The notes beneath the pieces are model-generated. The model saw only the letters and a list, made by a program, of their open reading frames with translations. It had not been told where the DNA came from and made no database searches. From positions 27,145,501 to 27,209,500 of the forward strand of contig JABWDB010000002.1 in assembly GCA_019614645.1 (NCBI GenBank): a stretch of 64,000 bases of DNA, in the 5' to 3' direction. This stretch comes from Stratiolaelaps scimitus (taxonomy: Eukaryota > Arthropoda > Arachnida > Mesostigmata > Laelapidae). Each line of letters starts with the position of its first letter. The stretch's first letter is position 1. Positions 1-11,482 of this stretch are shown here, piece by piece. A program made the translations under genes and the position numbers.

Positions 1-66
1 ACCTTTGACCATATCTACGCGGCCCTGAGCGCTTCTTTTGGCCATCGGTACACAAGCTACAACTAG
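1..66 (+). CDS. 3' end of an unrecognised protein-coding gene (partial)
   Basis: Frame 1 is open from the window edge for 21 codons to a TAG at 64-66. The codons are mixed and moderately GC-rich, unlike the AT-rich sequence that follows. The residues end in ...GHRYTSYN. A canonical AATAAA at 564-569 could be the poly(A) signal of this transcript. The protein family cannot be told from so few residues, and the frame could be open by chance. Confidence 0.35.
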   Translation, partial: TFDHIYAALSASFGHRYTSYN

Positions 67-2672
67 GTGTTTGCTAACAACAAGTTCCAGATATCAAATA
101 TCTTAGTTCGTAGATATCGCTCGAAAAGAAGAGGAAGCAAGAAAAATGAAAAAAGGACAGTTTCTCTATGAATACGGAAGGCCGTCTAACTTCTATGAAG
201 CAAGATACAATACAAGACGGGGCTGGAATGGGAAGCTCTCAATTTACTGCTACGAAAGAGTATCGCTATAGAATTGCAAACGTATCACGCTGGTGGTAGT
301 TTGGATGAGAACTCTACACAAGCTTACCTAAAAAACTATACACAGGTTAGCGTTAGGTATCAACCATCTTGAGATTGAACTTGTTAAATTTATGAAATAT
401 TAAACAACCATCCCCTGTCACAAAGACTGGATTCGAGCGTGCATGTTTTCAGGTGTGACTATTCGCGATCCGTACAACAGAACTTTTAGCCCGTAAACAG
501 CAAACGCCTTTGAATCGATATGTATATGCAAATACGTGCAAAACATATTAAAAAAATAATTTCAATAAAAGAGCAACATAAATTAATGGGTCAAAAAGTA
601 ACCCCGTTTTACAAATCTTAGAAATTAGAACGTTAGAGATTATTACCAATATTCTAACAACTCACCTCCACTGATTCCCAATTAATCAATAATTTAATTG
701 ACTCAGATTGACTCAAGGCCGAGCTACAGTGTGACTCTCGAACAAGCAACGAAATAAAGTTCAATTATGAACGACATAAAATTTAATATCGTCGTAATGA
801 AGGACAATTCCTGAATGTGTGGATTAAACGAAGGTCCCTTGAACAGCACGAACGACTCCGCCTTACCTATGAGTGCTATGCTATCGCAGCAATCACATAT
901 TAATAGATGTTGCAGCAGTGGCGGTGGCGAAAAGGATTCCACGTCGAAGCATGTCGAATAAGTCGACTGGTAAGAACGGCATTGCATGCGATGCTAGGTT
1001 TCAGTCGGCCGAAGGTCTCCCTGAGGATCGAAGGGAAATAGGTCGAAACTTTGCTCCTCACTCTTACTTTGGGAAATAGCCTACGTGCAATTTGTACTTC
1101 CCACTCTCTTCCTTACACTAGCTCTTTCTTATAGCTGCTGAGGCGTAGAAGCGAGCTGCTGGCCTCGGCAAACGAACACCTACCGGCGGGCAAGGGGAGG
1201 GATCTGCTATCAATAGGTTCTGTACCCAACAACCCCACCGACGCCCTCCCTATCGCGCGGACCCAACGGCACGTTAAAGTGTATCGACCATAGTGACCGC
1301 ACAGTGGGGCACGACCACGGCGCGATGTACCCGTGCTAACATTCAATCGCCTACGAAGAGATCGGGTGGCCTGAGGTTTTCGACAGTGATAAAGAATCGC
1401 ACCCATATAGACCCACATCGCACCCATAGACGATTAAAATCTACTAAGTTACTTTCGTTTAAGATAAAGAGTCTTTACAGTACTTCTTTAACACGCATAA
1501 TGTTTTACCTAATTAAGTCAGATACACCTTTATAACAAGGCAAGACAATATTTTCATACACATAATTTGTATATTTTGTGACTGGTATTATCATCACTAT
1601 TGATATCACTATCATCACTAAAGGTTACAAGTATACAAGTTACAATAATAAACTTAATTTTACTTAATCACTCAGGGTAAATAGTTACATTATTTAATGT
1701 TAACATTGCTGCCTATTTTAAAAAGAGGCAGCAATGTTAACATTAAAAACAAGGTACGCAATGTTTGTTCGACACTCTGGAGGTTGAAAATACAAATATA
1801 TCTGCTTGCCTCGCTCCGCTCTGAAGCTGGAACCGATGATATCGTTTAGCTCGTTCGTTTTTATCGTTCAACCATTCGTATAATGCAAGAGTATCTTCCA
1901 TATGCCATATACGCTAAGTAAACCTTCACTATAAGTGATCTTTGTTAACTGGGCCGATCTAAACAATAGAAGTTAGCTGTCCAAGACTTCCTGAACAAAC
2001 ACGTTGAAATGCATTCTCGTTCAGCCCACCTATGTGATAGCACATGAACGTATATCGCCCCAATAGAAAGCTAGCTAACGACACACTATTCACCACCATT
2101 TCATAAACATCAGAAATCATGTTTACTGATGAGACAAATGATACGAGTTGAATAGTTCGAAGTTGTGTAGCCTCGTCTCTATGTACATACGTCTATTTTA
2201 AGAATGGACAACTATATAGCTAGTCACCATTGATGGTCAACCTCATACCCAGATGCACAGTGGAAAGAAAACTTCTCCCAATGAATGACACTAATGAAAT
2301 AGCCATTATGAATAGCAAAGTTAATGAAGTATTCGGCCTAAGCTAGCCTTGAAGAGAAAAATTGCGATTATCCACCCCCATTGAGCTGTGATAGATAACA
2401 TCCATAAGCTCTGTCCTATTTGGCAGACCTCATCAGCCTCAGTCAGGCTCAATCTCTTCATAATTTGCAGCCCCAGATATTACGATATTTTTGTGCTCCT
2501 TTCAAGCGGACGCCGTAAAAAAGAAAATACCATACACTTCTACCTCGGGTGCTGGACTCTGTCATGGTCGTCTGGAACAAGCACAAGTCGGCTGATTGGC
2601 TCGTACTATGAAACATGGCCAATTTGTGCGACCCGATGCTGCGCACTTCATTCCTGTTCGTGTGTGAGACCC
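67..2672. other. Intergenic, no gene recognised
   Basis: AT-rich sequence with many short stop-interrupted frames. It holds a candidate AATAAA at 564-569 and a perfect short hairpin at 1693-1747. The open frames at 724-1535 and 2388-2775 have no splice sites, motifs or composition suggesting genes; the last two overlap the promoter of the next gene. Confidence 0.5.
1693..1747. repeat. Perfect short inverted repeat (hairpin)
   Basis: Two perfectly complementary 22-base arms at 1693-1714 and 1726-1747 are separated by an 11-base A/T loop (1715-1725). Both arms contain the GTTAAC core and end next to the loop in a GC-rich tetramer. The stem ends where flanking similarity ends. It could be a small foldback element or a product of template switching; nothing shows that it is transcribed. 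Confidence 0.8.
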
Positions 2673-2674
2673 CG

Positions 2675-2712
2675 TATAAATAGAGAAGAACCCATTCCGG
2701 TTGTTTCTTAGT
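2675..2712 (+). promoter_or_regulatory. Core promoter with TATA box
   Basis: TATAAATA lies at 2675-2682 in a GC-richer context, about 65 bases upstream of the ATG at 2746. A pyrimidine-rich, initiator-like stretch (around 2700-2712) sits at the distance expected for a start site some 25-30 bases downstream of a TATA box. It directly precedes the signal-peptide exon. Confidence 0.55.
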
Positions 2713-2745
2713 TGTTCTCAGGCAGGCACTCGAAGAACAGCAGAG

Positions 2746-3592
2746 ATGCAGCTTGCTTATACGAAGACTGTACATTTGTTTGTCATCATTTTCGCCACGT
2801 CAACGACCATTTTTAAAAGTAAGTAACATAGACTGTTATAAGCTATAGGTTAAGCCAGTTACAAGCTATAGACTATATATTAATATAGATAGTTATAAGC
2901 AATAGGTTCAAAAAATATCGCCGCTACAATAGATACAATAATAACAGAGACAGGTGCACATTTGTCGTGATGTGTCACAGATTGATTTGCTTATGAGGCT
3001 CATAGGCACTAACGTGCGTGTGTTCGATGAGTCTACGATAGGTGACTGATACAGCAATTCGAGTTTGGCTTTTCCTAGTCAATATTTTCGCTATACATAG
3101 GTAGAAGTGCAAAATATAGCCTGTCAGATGCCATATAGTTCTACAAACAATTCAAACCTTATGTTCATAAAATTTACTCAACAGCTGCTCCCCTAGTCAT
3201 TCATCTATCAAACTTATTATTGTCAGAACAGATACTTCACTTCACTAAAGCACTGCTACAATTATCTACCAGGAAGTGACGGAGTTGAAACAGCGAACGA
3301 ATGGGGTAGTCTATTATTCTCACAGGAAGATGATGTGACCCCTACCGTGAATGAACCTCAAGAGCTTGGAGCTCCACCAATGATGACATTTGACTCAGCT
3401 AATCGTGAACATGGTAGAGAGCTTCTCCTCCGTCATAGCTTGCCATTGTACGCGCCGCAGTCGGTGACTCTTGCTCAACGGAGGATTGCTCGCATTCAAG
3501 CCACCGCGTCTTTACCTCTATCTGCCGGGAATGATCTGTTCCTCCGACGAGTGAAGCGAATCAGTAAGGACTCTCTACCGGTGGCCATGTAG
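2746..3592 (+). CDS. Small secreted protein / possible peptide-hormone precursor, two exons
   Basis: Exon 1 is 2746-2818 and exon 2 is 3273-3592, giving 130 residues. The donor is a perfect GTAAGT at 2819. The acceptor is CCAG at 3269-3272. Both exons meet in phase 1, making an Arg codon. Residues 1-24 form a signal peptide with a hydrophobic core (LFVIIFATSTTIF). The rest is hydrophilic, has no cysteine, and carries basic pairs (an RR in ...LAQRRIAR and an RRVKR cluster) followed by a 10-residue C-terminal tail ending PVAM. This layout resembles a neuropeptide or prohormone precursor, but I recognise no known mature peptide and no Gly amidation signal. A TATA promoter lies upstream and an ATTAAA poly(A) signal downstream. 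The exon structure is seen in the sequence; the hormone role is inference. Confidence 0.6.
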
Positions 3593-3680
3593 TTCAACAA
3601 AGTAACAACTCATACCTATGCTTGCGACACCAAGCCTGACTCCAAGAAGGCTAGTTAATCATTTGAACTAACTCAAGTTA

Positions 3681-3686
3681 ATTAAA
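3681..3686 (+). promoter_or_regulatory. Poly(A) signal variant ATTAAA
   Basis: ATTAAA lies 89 bases after the stop codon of the secreted-protein gene. It is the first poly(A) signal downstream of that stop. Confidence 0.4.
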
Positions 3687-6600
3687 TGTATCCTAGGAAA
3701 AAGGTGGTGTAGATGGCCTACTCCTATAAGAAATTTGTTTATTACCGCGGTCCCTACCACTACAAGTATAAATATTTGAATTACCCCGTCAAATATTTAG
3801 GAGTTAGACATAATCGGCAAAAGTGATTTCCATCGGTTCTGTCTTCATAACAGTCATCACGACATAAATATTATCTAGATAAACTGACAGGGCAAACTCA
3901 CTTGTCGAAACTTCAAAAAAGGCAACCTCACTTGTAAGAACCTTTGTTGTATCTGTCCCATCTGACCACTTGGAATATATTGAACACAGGATTCATCTGA
4001 CAGGAATCACATGATTCGTATACTATCTGGATATAGTCAGCCAACGTTAAAATGGCTTGCCTCGGATTACACACATAATTTGGATACACACCCATTTAAG
4101 ATGCCCAATCAGCGATTGAGATTTGTAGGATAACGTCAAGTGGAAGATGCAGTGCAAAAGAGATAACAGTTACAATATATTCACATGCGTTGAGCGCGCT
4201 TCATGAGCCTGGTCTCTAAGATATCAACTTCTCGATTCACTCACTGACTATAATCCAGTACACATCTACTGACACACTGCTTTAATCGTGGTATTCCAAG
4301 TGAACTTCATTCAAGCAGTGGCATCGTATGTGTATTGTACATGATTATATGTGATGTGTAAAATCTTTAAATACTAATTATTAACAGGCAACAAAAAATA
4401 AGGTCAATATGCTCCTTGTCGTTACTAACCATTATGCGGGAATATTAAACAGTACTTTTGTGAGGACCATGGCAAATATCGGAGTAATTTACATACGCCT
4501 TATGCATTGAAAACTATATTTTTTCAGCATTCGACTCACTTTATTGTATTAACATAAAACATTAATCTACAAATTTCACCTGCATGTCCTATTTTTGTTT
4601 TTAAACAGTGGGGTGTTGCCATGCTAATGTATGACAACAACACCGTGACCCCGTCCCGCCCTCCTCGAACTCTTGACGATGTTCAATAGCATCGCTCCTT
4701 TCTTTTTTCGAATTACCCTTCTATGCATGTTCTATCTATCAGGTGTTTGCTATACTACTGTCTAAAATAACAGACTATAAATTTAGATATTTGCAACGTT
4801 ACAACTAAATATGTATTCGTTACTTCTCAACCTAAGAGAAATAATACAGACCATTAAGATAAAAGTAATAATAAGACATTGCTAGCACCACCTTCAGACT
4901 GTCAGGCAATTAACAAGAGTATAAGAATAACTATAATGAATAGTTCAAATTTGTTCGCGTACACTATAAACGTGTTCGAGCTTCTGTTAATCCGGATAAC
5001 TGCGCCCTAATAATTATATCACGTAATCTTATAAATTCATATGTACCAATTAATAATTAATTCGGTTCACGAATTTTTTTTTATTGTGTTAGTGCCTTTG
5101 CTCATGTATTTATTTTGCTCTCGATTACGAAATACATAGATCTCTTAAATGCATTATTTCATTTACGTAACTATATGAAAGCTTAGTTTATTTACGTGAT
5201 TTGTTAAGTGAGGCTGCATTGACAGTGCACGTCCCTATTCTTGAAAAAATGTACACACTAACAAAATAGACTGTTAGTAGGCTTAATAATATATATATAT
5301 ATATATATATATATGTAACCACGTCAGCCCGTCGACAATTGTGTCACGAATTAAAGCCTTGGCATTCTGTTGGATCGTGTCATTGAGAGAAGGAAACTGC
5401 TGCCAACAGCTGAGCAGTTATCAAGCAGTGTCATTTGAATGAACATGATGCTATGGAAAAGACATTGTATTACAGCATACAACATCGCGTACAATATATA
5501 TTCTTATATAGCGTCCTCGGCTGGTTCACCATTAGAATGGATAAAATTAATAGATTTGAAGCTATGTAAGCAACTGTTATGTCTCATAGCATACACTTGT
5601 ATGAAAAGGAATATCTTTACAAAAGTGTTTATATCTCTAGCGCGTTACTGACGTGAATAACAGTAAATAATAAACGCTCGTCACTAGTCGATTGCAAACA
5701 TGAAATAATATGAAGCCAAAGTAAAAACAATTGTTCTATTATTATAATATTCCACATTGTGGGCATTCTTGTTCGAATTCGTGTTTAACTTGAAGGGGGC
5801 TTTTATTTAAATCGACGTCCCGATTCGAGTCAATCAAGCTTTTAGCACAATTAATAAATGCAGCCTCTTCGTTTGTCAAAACAACGACATTTATTACCTC
5901 AGCAGGAAGAACTAGTTTATGTTCGCTCGTCTTCCTCACTCAGTGTTTCCTTCGTATCGAATATAAGGCGTTTGTTTGTATATAAAGATGAAAAGTACGG
6001 ACCGCAAATTTCAAAATTGACTAACCTCTTGGCGTAACTTCATCGTACGACTGCAAATGTACAATAAAGCTTCAGCCTGTCTAAACTGCGGATTGCATTA
6101 TCAGTTGTATATTGAATACAATATAAACACTCCTTTAGTGTTATCCAAAACGGCATAGATAACACAAATATAATATTACATATGCACGTACCTTGTTGTA
6201 TTAAACTATTATTAGGGAAACAACAATTTACCTCAACAAACATGTGATCCTCCAGGAAAATATATTATCGATTCGTTCAGAATGCGCGACTTCTAGAGCA
6301 CTGCTGGTTTTAGCACTGCGTAGATTGTTCTCGAGAACAACAAAGAGATGTTCAGCTTCATCAACTTATGATACGTTCTGATGTAAACTATATCGTGTAG
6401 TTCATATATGTGTTTAAGTAAAATGACTCGCCAGGAGCATCACATAGGTCCTGCGTATTTTTTTTTTGCTGAACCCTCTCAGGGGCATCGATCTACAGCC
6501 CGAGAATCACAGAACAAGAGAGATACTTAGGGACGATCGAGGTACTGTAAAATATCAGGGACTGTCAAATAAAAGTTAACTTCAACGACGAGCCAACGAA

Positions 6601-7227
6601 ACACTGCATTACACACCGATGTCGCCGACCAAATAACAAAACTAATATGAAATTCAAAGCAGAGAGCAGGACTGACGACTACACCCTCAACCCTAAAAGT
6701 TTGCATTTTTTGGAAAAGGGCCCTACCACTTAGATTATCAACAGCTCAAAGCGCACTTGGGCACAGAAATGGCCATGTCATTTCGACCGCACCATGCTGA
6801 GAGAGCGTTAGTTGAAGATTGCAGTATAAAGAGTGCGGAACATTTAACATACAGTAAAAACGTGCACAACAAAAGTGGCTCAAAAAAGCCGTTGCGTGCC
6901 TCAGTCATGACTGCTCTACATGGAGCGGGGAGCATCAGTTATCTTGTAGCAGCCGGGATACAAATTTGTACCAATATTTGAATGCGTCATACATGTGTTG
7001 TAATCACGTAAATTGACTTATTCAGCCTGCAAATTGTGTAATTCGAAATTTCTCACAACTATTAACACGCGTTGTAGATATAATAAACACATGGTTGACT
7101 CGGCTTACTTATATATATATATATAGCAAGGTAACTCTTTGTTGATTTATTAACAGAGCTTCATACAATGCTTAAGTAAAAGTTCTCTTATATGTCATGC
7201 AACGGGATTTAATTTATAATATATATA
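3687..7227. other. Intergenic, no gene recognised
   Basis: AT-rich DNA with an (AT)n run at 5289-5314. The open frames at 5439-5651, 5742-5939, 6040-6243 and 6738-6981 are short, mostly start at non-ATG codons or lack splice context, and show no motif. Confidence 0.5.
5289..5314. repeat. (AT)n microsatellite
   Basis: Uninterrupted AT dinucleotide run. Confidence 0.95.
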
Positions 7228-7437
7228 TAGTGGTGTGCATAAACTTAAAGCACCCCTATATTTCAACAAATCGTTACAAAGGATACATATTTGAGGCATT
7301 TATTCTATATCAGATTAATGTACGAATCTGATAACATATACACGGCAAAGAACAGCGTATATGACGTCGCATGCAGCCTGCTACAATAAAATGTGTCATA
7401 TTTCGGTTGTGCAAAATGATAACGCACCAGTTATCGA
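7228..7437. repeat. Left terminal inverted repeat of the Tc1-like element
   Basis: Pairs with 8087-8301 over about 210 bases with scattered mismatches and one indel. The inner boundary is marked by a shared CCAGTTATCGA. Confidence 0.85.
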
Positions 7438-8040
7438 CACATATACTCAAGAATGCTCCAGAGGTTCTCCATCGGGTTGAGATCAGGAGAACATGCTGGC
7501 CACTCTAGGGTTTTAATGTCATGTCGTCCTAACCACGCACGTGTACAAGCGCTGACGTGAATTGAAGCGTTGTCGTGTTGGAAAACAATTGGCGGTCGAT
7601 AAAATCTGCTCCTAAACGATAGTAGGTTGTTGGTCAACATCTGCTGATAGTCCTCGCTATTCATTCGAGATGAGATGAAAGAGAGTGCGAGTTTGCCAAG
7701 CTCCCCAAACCATAAAGCACGCTCAGCCGAAAATGCGCTTCAAAAGAAGTACCGCATTAGTAGTATTATGCGGATAACGCTTAATTGTCCTTAAAGCTGT
7801 TCATCTATGAACCTGAAGGTTTAACTCTTGCCTGATTGTTTCACAACTTATGGCCTAATCCGAGGCCAATCGACAGATGTACATGGCACTTCGCTGGCTG
7901 ATCTTTCGTGGACGTTCTTTAGACTTATTAGTACCATACGTCGTAATTTTGCACTACGTGACGACTTCTGCCAATATCTTTGGCAATTGCAGCCTGGGTC
8001 TTTCCTGCTCGGTGTAAAGCAGTAATAACACTTTCTCTGC
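7431..8040 (-). pseudogene. Tc1-type transposase remnant (DD34E)
   Basis: The minus strand reads in broken frames. Near 7900-8010 is a helix-turn-helix stretch containing AIAKDIGRSRHVVQNY, typical of the Tc1 N-terminal DNA-binding region. It is followed by stops and a deletion. Then 7664-7431 encodes the C-terminal catalytic part. There an Asp (in FQHDNA) and a Glu (in NPMENLW) are 34 residues apart, the DD34E spacing of Tc1 transposases, with the WPACSPDLNPMENLW signature. The first catalytic Asp region is missing and the protein stops soon after the Glu. No active enzyme is possible from this copy. Confidence 0.85.
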
Positions 8041-8086
8041 ATCAGTAAAGCTCTCAGCACAAACTGGATTAATTCAGCGAGAACAC

Positions 8087-8301
8087 TCGATAACTGGTGA
8101 GTTATCATTTTGCAGAACCGAAATATGACACATTTTATTGTAGCAGGCTGCATGCGACGTCACATGCGCTGTTCTTTGGATATGTTATTTGACACGTACA
8201 TTAATCTGATATAGAATAAATGCCTCAAATGTGTATTCTTTGTAACGATTTGTCGATCTTTGTAACGATATAGGGGTGCGTTAAGTTTAAGCACACCACT
8301 G
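8087..8301. repeat. Right terminal inverted repeat of the Tc1-like element
   Basis: Inverted partner of 7228-7437. It contains the CGTTACAAAG motif twice where the left end has it once, which accounts for most of the length difference. Confidence 0.85.
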
Positions 8302-9160
8302 TATATAATATATATATATATATATAACCATGTCTGATATATACATAGAAACTCCTTAGAATTGCTGTTGAGCTTTTCTTCTCCTCCTGGGTATCATTTA
8401 TGAGACAATTGAAGGGCGGGACGTATAAATGACTCCCTCGAGCCCCATGAGTTAACATGTGCATTTGTTAGTCAACGTGACCTCGGAGTAGAATTTCTGC
8501 TATAGCTTAGCCAGCAAGACTGCCACTTTTGTGCTCATGATCGTTGAGGTTAGCCAACCTGCCAGATCTCTAAAACAACTGATTGATTCGACCATATTTT
8601 TTTAAATGTTTGTGTGGTTAATGGGATTGAATGATCAGAATGAGAAGAAAATGGGCTCCTAGAAGTGATTTAACCTAGGTAATTTAATCATTAAATTTAT
8701 TAGCATAATCTATCGGATAACCTTTCGAGAGAACTATCGTTGAAAATAACGTACACATAGCGTTTCAAATAAATTAAATGTATGTCCTTGTAGTGTGTGC
8801 TTGAAATATGTCGTATATCAATTCAAAATATTCATCTTGCGCTAACCGTAACCATTGGCAAACTTGGCATCATTTGTGAGACAAATTTTAAATTCGCTCT
8901 ATGATGTTCTGGAACGGGACAATTTGGACAACGTTTTCAAAACACTTTGAATGACACATCAGCTTCTTCTACTTCTTTAGGCATGCTACGTTGTACGCAT
9001 ACATTGTACGCTTGTTCGTTGTGGCCACCAGTTGTTACCTGAGCACTTTGGGTGGTCATTCTTTTAGGACACGCGATACGAGGATGCTTGTGCACGTGAC
9101 GTGATCTAACAGGTACAAGTCAAACACTAGCTGAAGAATGAACAGTTCCACAGATAATGG

Positions 9161-9466
9161 CTAAGGCCTGCTGTAACTTTGAAGCTTGTCCTTCGTCGAG
9201 CAGAGAGCGGGTTTGTCACAACTAAGAATGTGTGGTAGTTTGTTAGACAAAATTTGATCAAGTACGCCGTGTTCGGGCAAGTTTTTGTATGTTTCTGCAA
9301 GGAAACAAGGGCGACTCAGATATGTGGACACTCGGAACGTGGATTGTCCGAGACCAAATCCCGTTGGCCTCAAACGACAGCAGTTGATGGCCCTGTATAC
9401 GTATGGACGATAATACAACGTGAGGTAGCGCGCAAATTTGAAATTGAGATCGTGAGCAGGATTCAT
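9161..9466 (-). CDS. Unrecognised open frame, possible exon
   Basis: An ATG-initiated frame of 101 codons on the minus strand. It is basic and rich in Tyr, Leu and Cys (six Cys), with no signal peptide or membrane segment. No domain is recognisable and no convincing splice partner was found. Another frame on the same strand is open over nearly the same span, which weakens the coding case. It may be a decayed exon or chance. Confidence 0.2.
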   Translation of the reverse strand: MNPAHDLNFKFARYLTLYYRPYVYRAINCCRLRPTGFGLGQSTFRVSTYLSRPCFLAETYKNLPEHGVLDQILSNKLPHILSCDKPALCSTKDKLQSYSRP

Positions 9467-11047
9467 CAGGTGTGCTCACTGTTCGTGCGTTTCAAGCTCG
9501 ACAGTGGACGGGCAAGAGCATGGTGGCCGGTGTGGCCTGATGTGCCTCCACCCATCTGATGCTATAGAATGGGATAAAAGGTTTTGGTCACGCAAATGGT
9601 CGTTGTCTTCAGTTGACCTTCGAAACGGACCCCATATGTGTTCTAGGCTACGAAGCGTGTGGTAAAATGATGAGGTAGTCGGTAAAGTAGTGGTGGCAAA
9701 TACATACGACTACGCAAACAGTATCGTCATGGTGTACGCGGCACTTTGCGCCATATTTTAGTGCGATGCGGGAGGCCATTAGATGTCTAGTATTATATAA
9801 CCATCCATTGGAATGCGAAGCAGTGGTTTTGATTACACCGGTGGTTCGGAATACAACGAAGACAATTTGCCTCAAAGACTATCGATATACAGATGAACGA
9901 AATAAATATCGAGAAGGCTACGGCCTAAGGAAGAAATATTGGAAAATAAATTCAATTAATAAACGGATATGCCGTCTTACGAAAGTTCATTATAAATGTC
10001 ACGGCCAATCGCCCAAAAGTTAAGGCAAATTCAATTTGTATTACGCGGGAAAATCAACAATGCCGATGTTATGGAGACGCACTAAAACTGCTTAATTCAA
10101 ACATACAGTAAGTAGGATGTTTACATAATCACTATTTTGAGCAAAGCTACCCAGAACCATTTCATAAAATGCGTTATCTAATCATTCTCATAGAAAGAGT
10201 TCACCAACGTTAGAGAATACTTCTTCGAATTGGGGTGGGTTATTCCTGTTTGGAAAAAAATTTACAAAATCCTAACAAATAGGGTATATTACATATATCT
10301 ATAATACATAGAGAATGATAAGCCATCTTAATACAAAGGTGTCTTGCAGTTAGATTTTTCTTGTACTTACTTTAAAAATACTTTAGGTTATAGTGGCTAA
10401 GTCTTATAGCAGCTGTAGCATAGATGTGCTCTACATTGTTTGCCCTCCTGCAGATTGAATTGCGATACCAATATGTAGGTGTTTCCTATACCCTGTAATG
10501 CTACTATGATGTATGTTTTTTATTACGCAGTAACGAATATGTCTAAAGATATACGTGTCCATTAAAATAAGATCCCGGCATCTATCTCCAGTTGAGTCAG
10601 CGTTCTCATTTACTACTTGAGATAACTCTCCGTAAATAGCATCCACTTTCTACCTACTAACCAGATGTTTGTAAAGACGGAAAGAATAATAATCTTACTG
10701 CAATATCACTTTCCATTCTTATCTCAATCTATGATATAATATATACAAGATGCCTTTATCACACATAATTATAAACAAACGAACTAAGGTATTGATATCA
10801 TATATTAATTTATTTTCTCTTCATATCAATGTATAAATTAATTTTTAATGTAAAGATTTTCTTTAGATATTGTAAAGGGCAACGCAAGTTCCATTTTGGG
10901 TACGCTTAGGAACTGGGGAAGTGGGACCTCTATATATATAAATATTGTATCAAGAATATATTGATGTATTTCACGTTAAGAAGGTGCAATTGTCGCCCAC
11001 TTTTATAATTAAATCAATTATAATGTATATAGCTTGCTCTCGTCTCG

Positions 11048-11071
11048 TATATATATATATATATATATATA
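11048..11071. repeat. (AT)n microsatellite
   Basis: Uninterrupted TA dinucleotide run. Confidence 0.95.
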
Positions 11072-11482
11072 AGTCATGAGATATATACCTGCAATCCTCT
11101 CTAACAGTTATTGTACATTATCGACTTCTATGACGGACAAACTCGATCTCGGTGTCGCTTCACACACCCGCGATTATTGTTGACACCAAATCAAAAATAA
11201 TTCCTCGTCCAGTTAGCACCCGTTCAACGCTTCCTTTTTCCAGTCAGAGTCAAATTGTATTGGTAAACTATAACATAACTAGATGAGCGGTTCCAAACTG
11301 TATGATATTTGCATGAGTTTGTGCCATACTCCCATTTGACAATGAATCAACACACGAGCCCACGTATCTAATCGAAGGCTTATCATATCCGACATAATCC
11401 GGGCGGAACTGCAGTACAAATTTGATAACATCTCACCAATATTAGAGCGTGATAAGCCCAATATGCTTTTCCATACCCCTTG

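Larger units (their letters stand above)
7228..8301 (-). mobile_element. Non-autonomous Tc1-like DNA transposon with long TIRs
   Basis: A 1,074-bp element bounded by TA dinucleotides (7226-7227 and 8302-8303), as expected for Tc1/mariner TA target duplication. Its ends are imperfect inverted repeats of about 210 bases (7228-7437 and 8087-8301) beginning with AGTGGTGTGC (preceded by a C at one end and a T at the other). A CGTTACAAAG motif occurs in both ends and twice in the right one, recalling the inner/outer transposase sites of IR/DR-type Tc1 elements. The interior, about 650 bases, codes on the minus strand for pieces of a transposase far too short for the usual ~340 residues. The copy is therefore internally deleted and could move only in trans. 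Confidence 0.85.
8302..11482. other. Intergenic, no gene firmly recognised
   Basis: AT-rich DNA with (AT)n runs at about 8306-8325 and 11048-11071. One 101-codon ATG-started frame on the minus strand (9161-9466) has fairly ordinary codons but no motif, and overlaps a 73-codon frame. I list it separately with low confidence. Confidence 0.5.
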
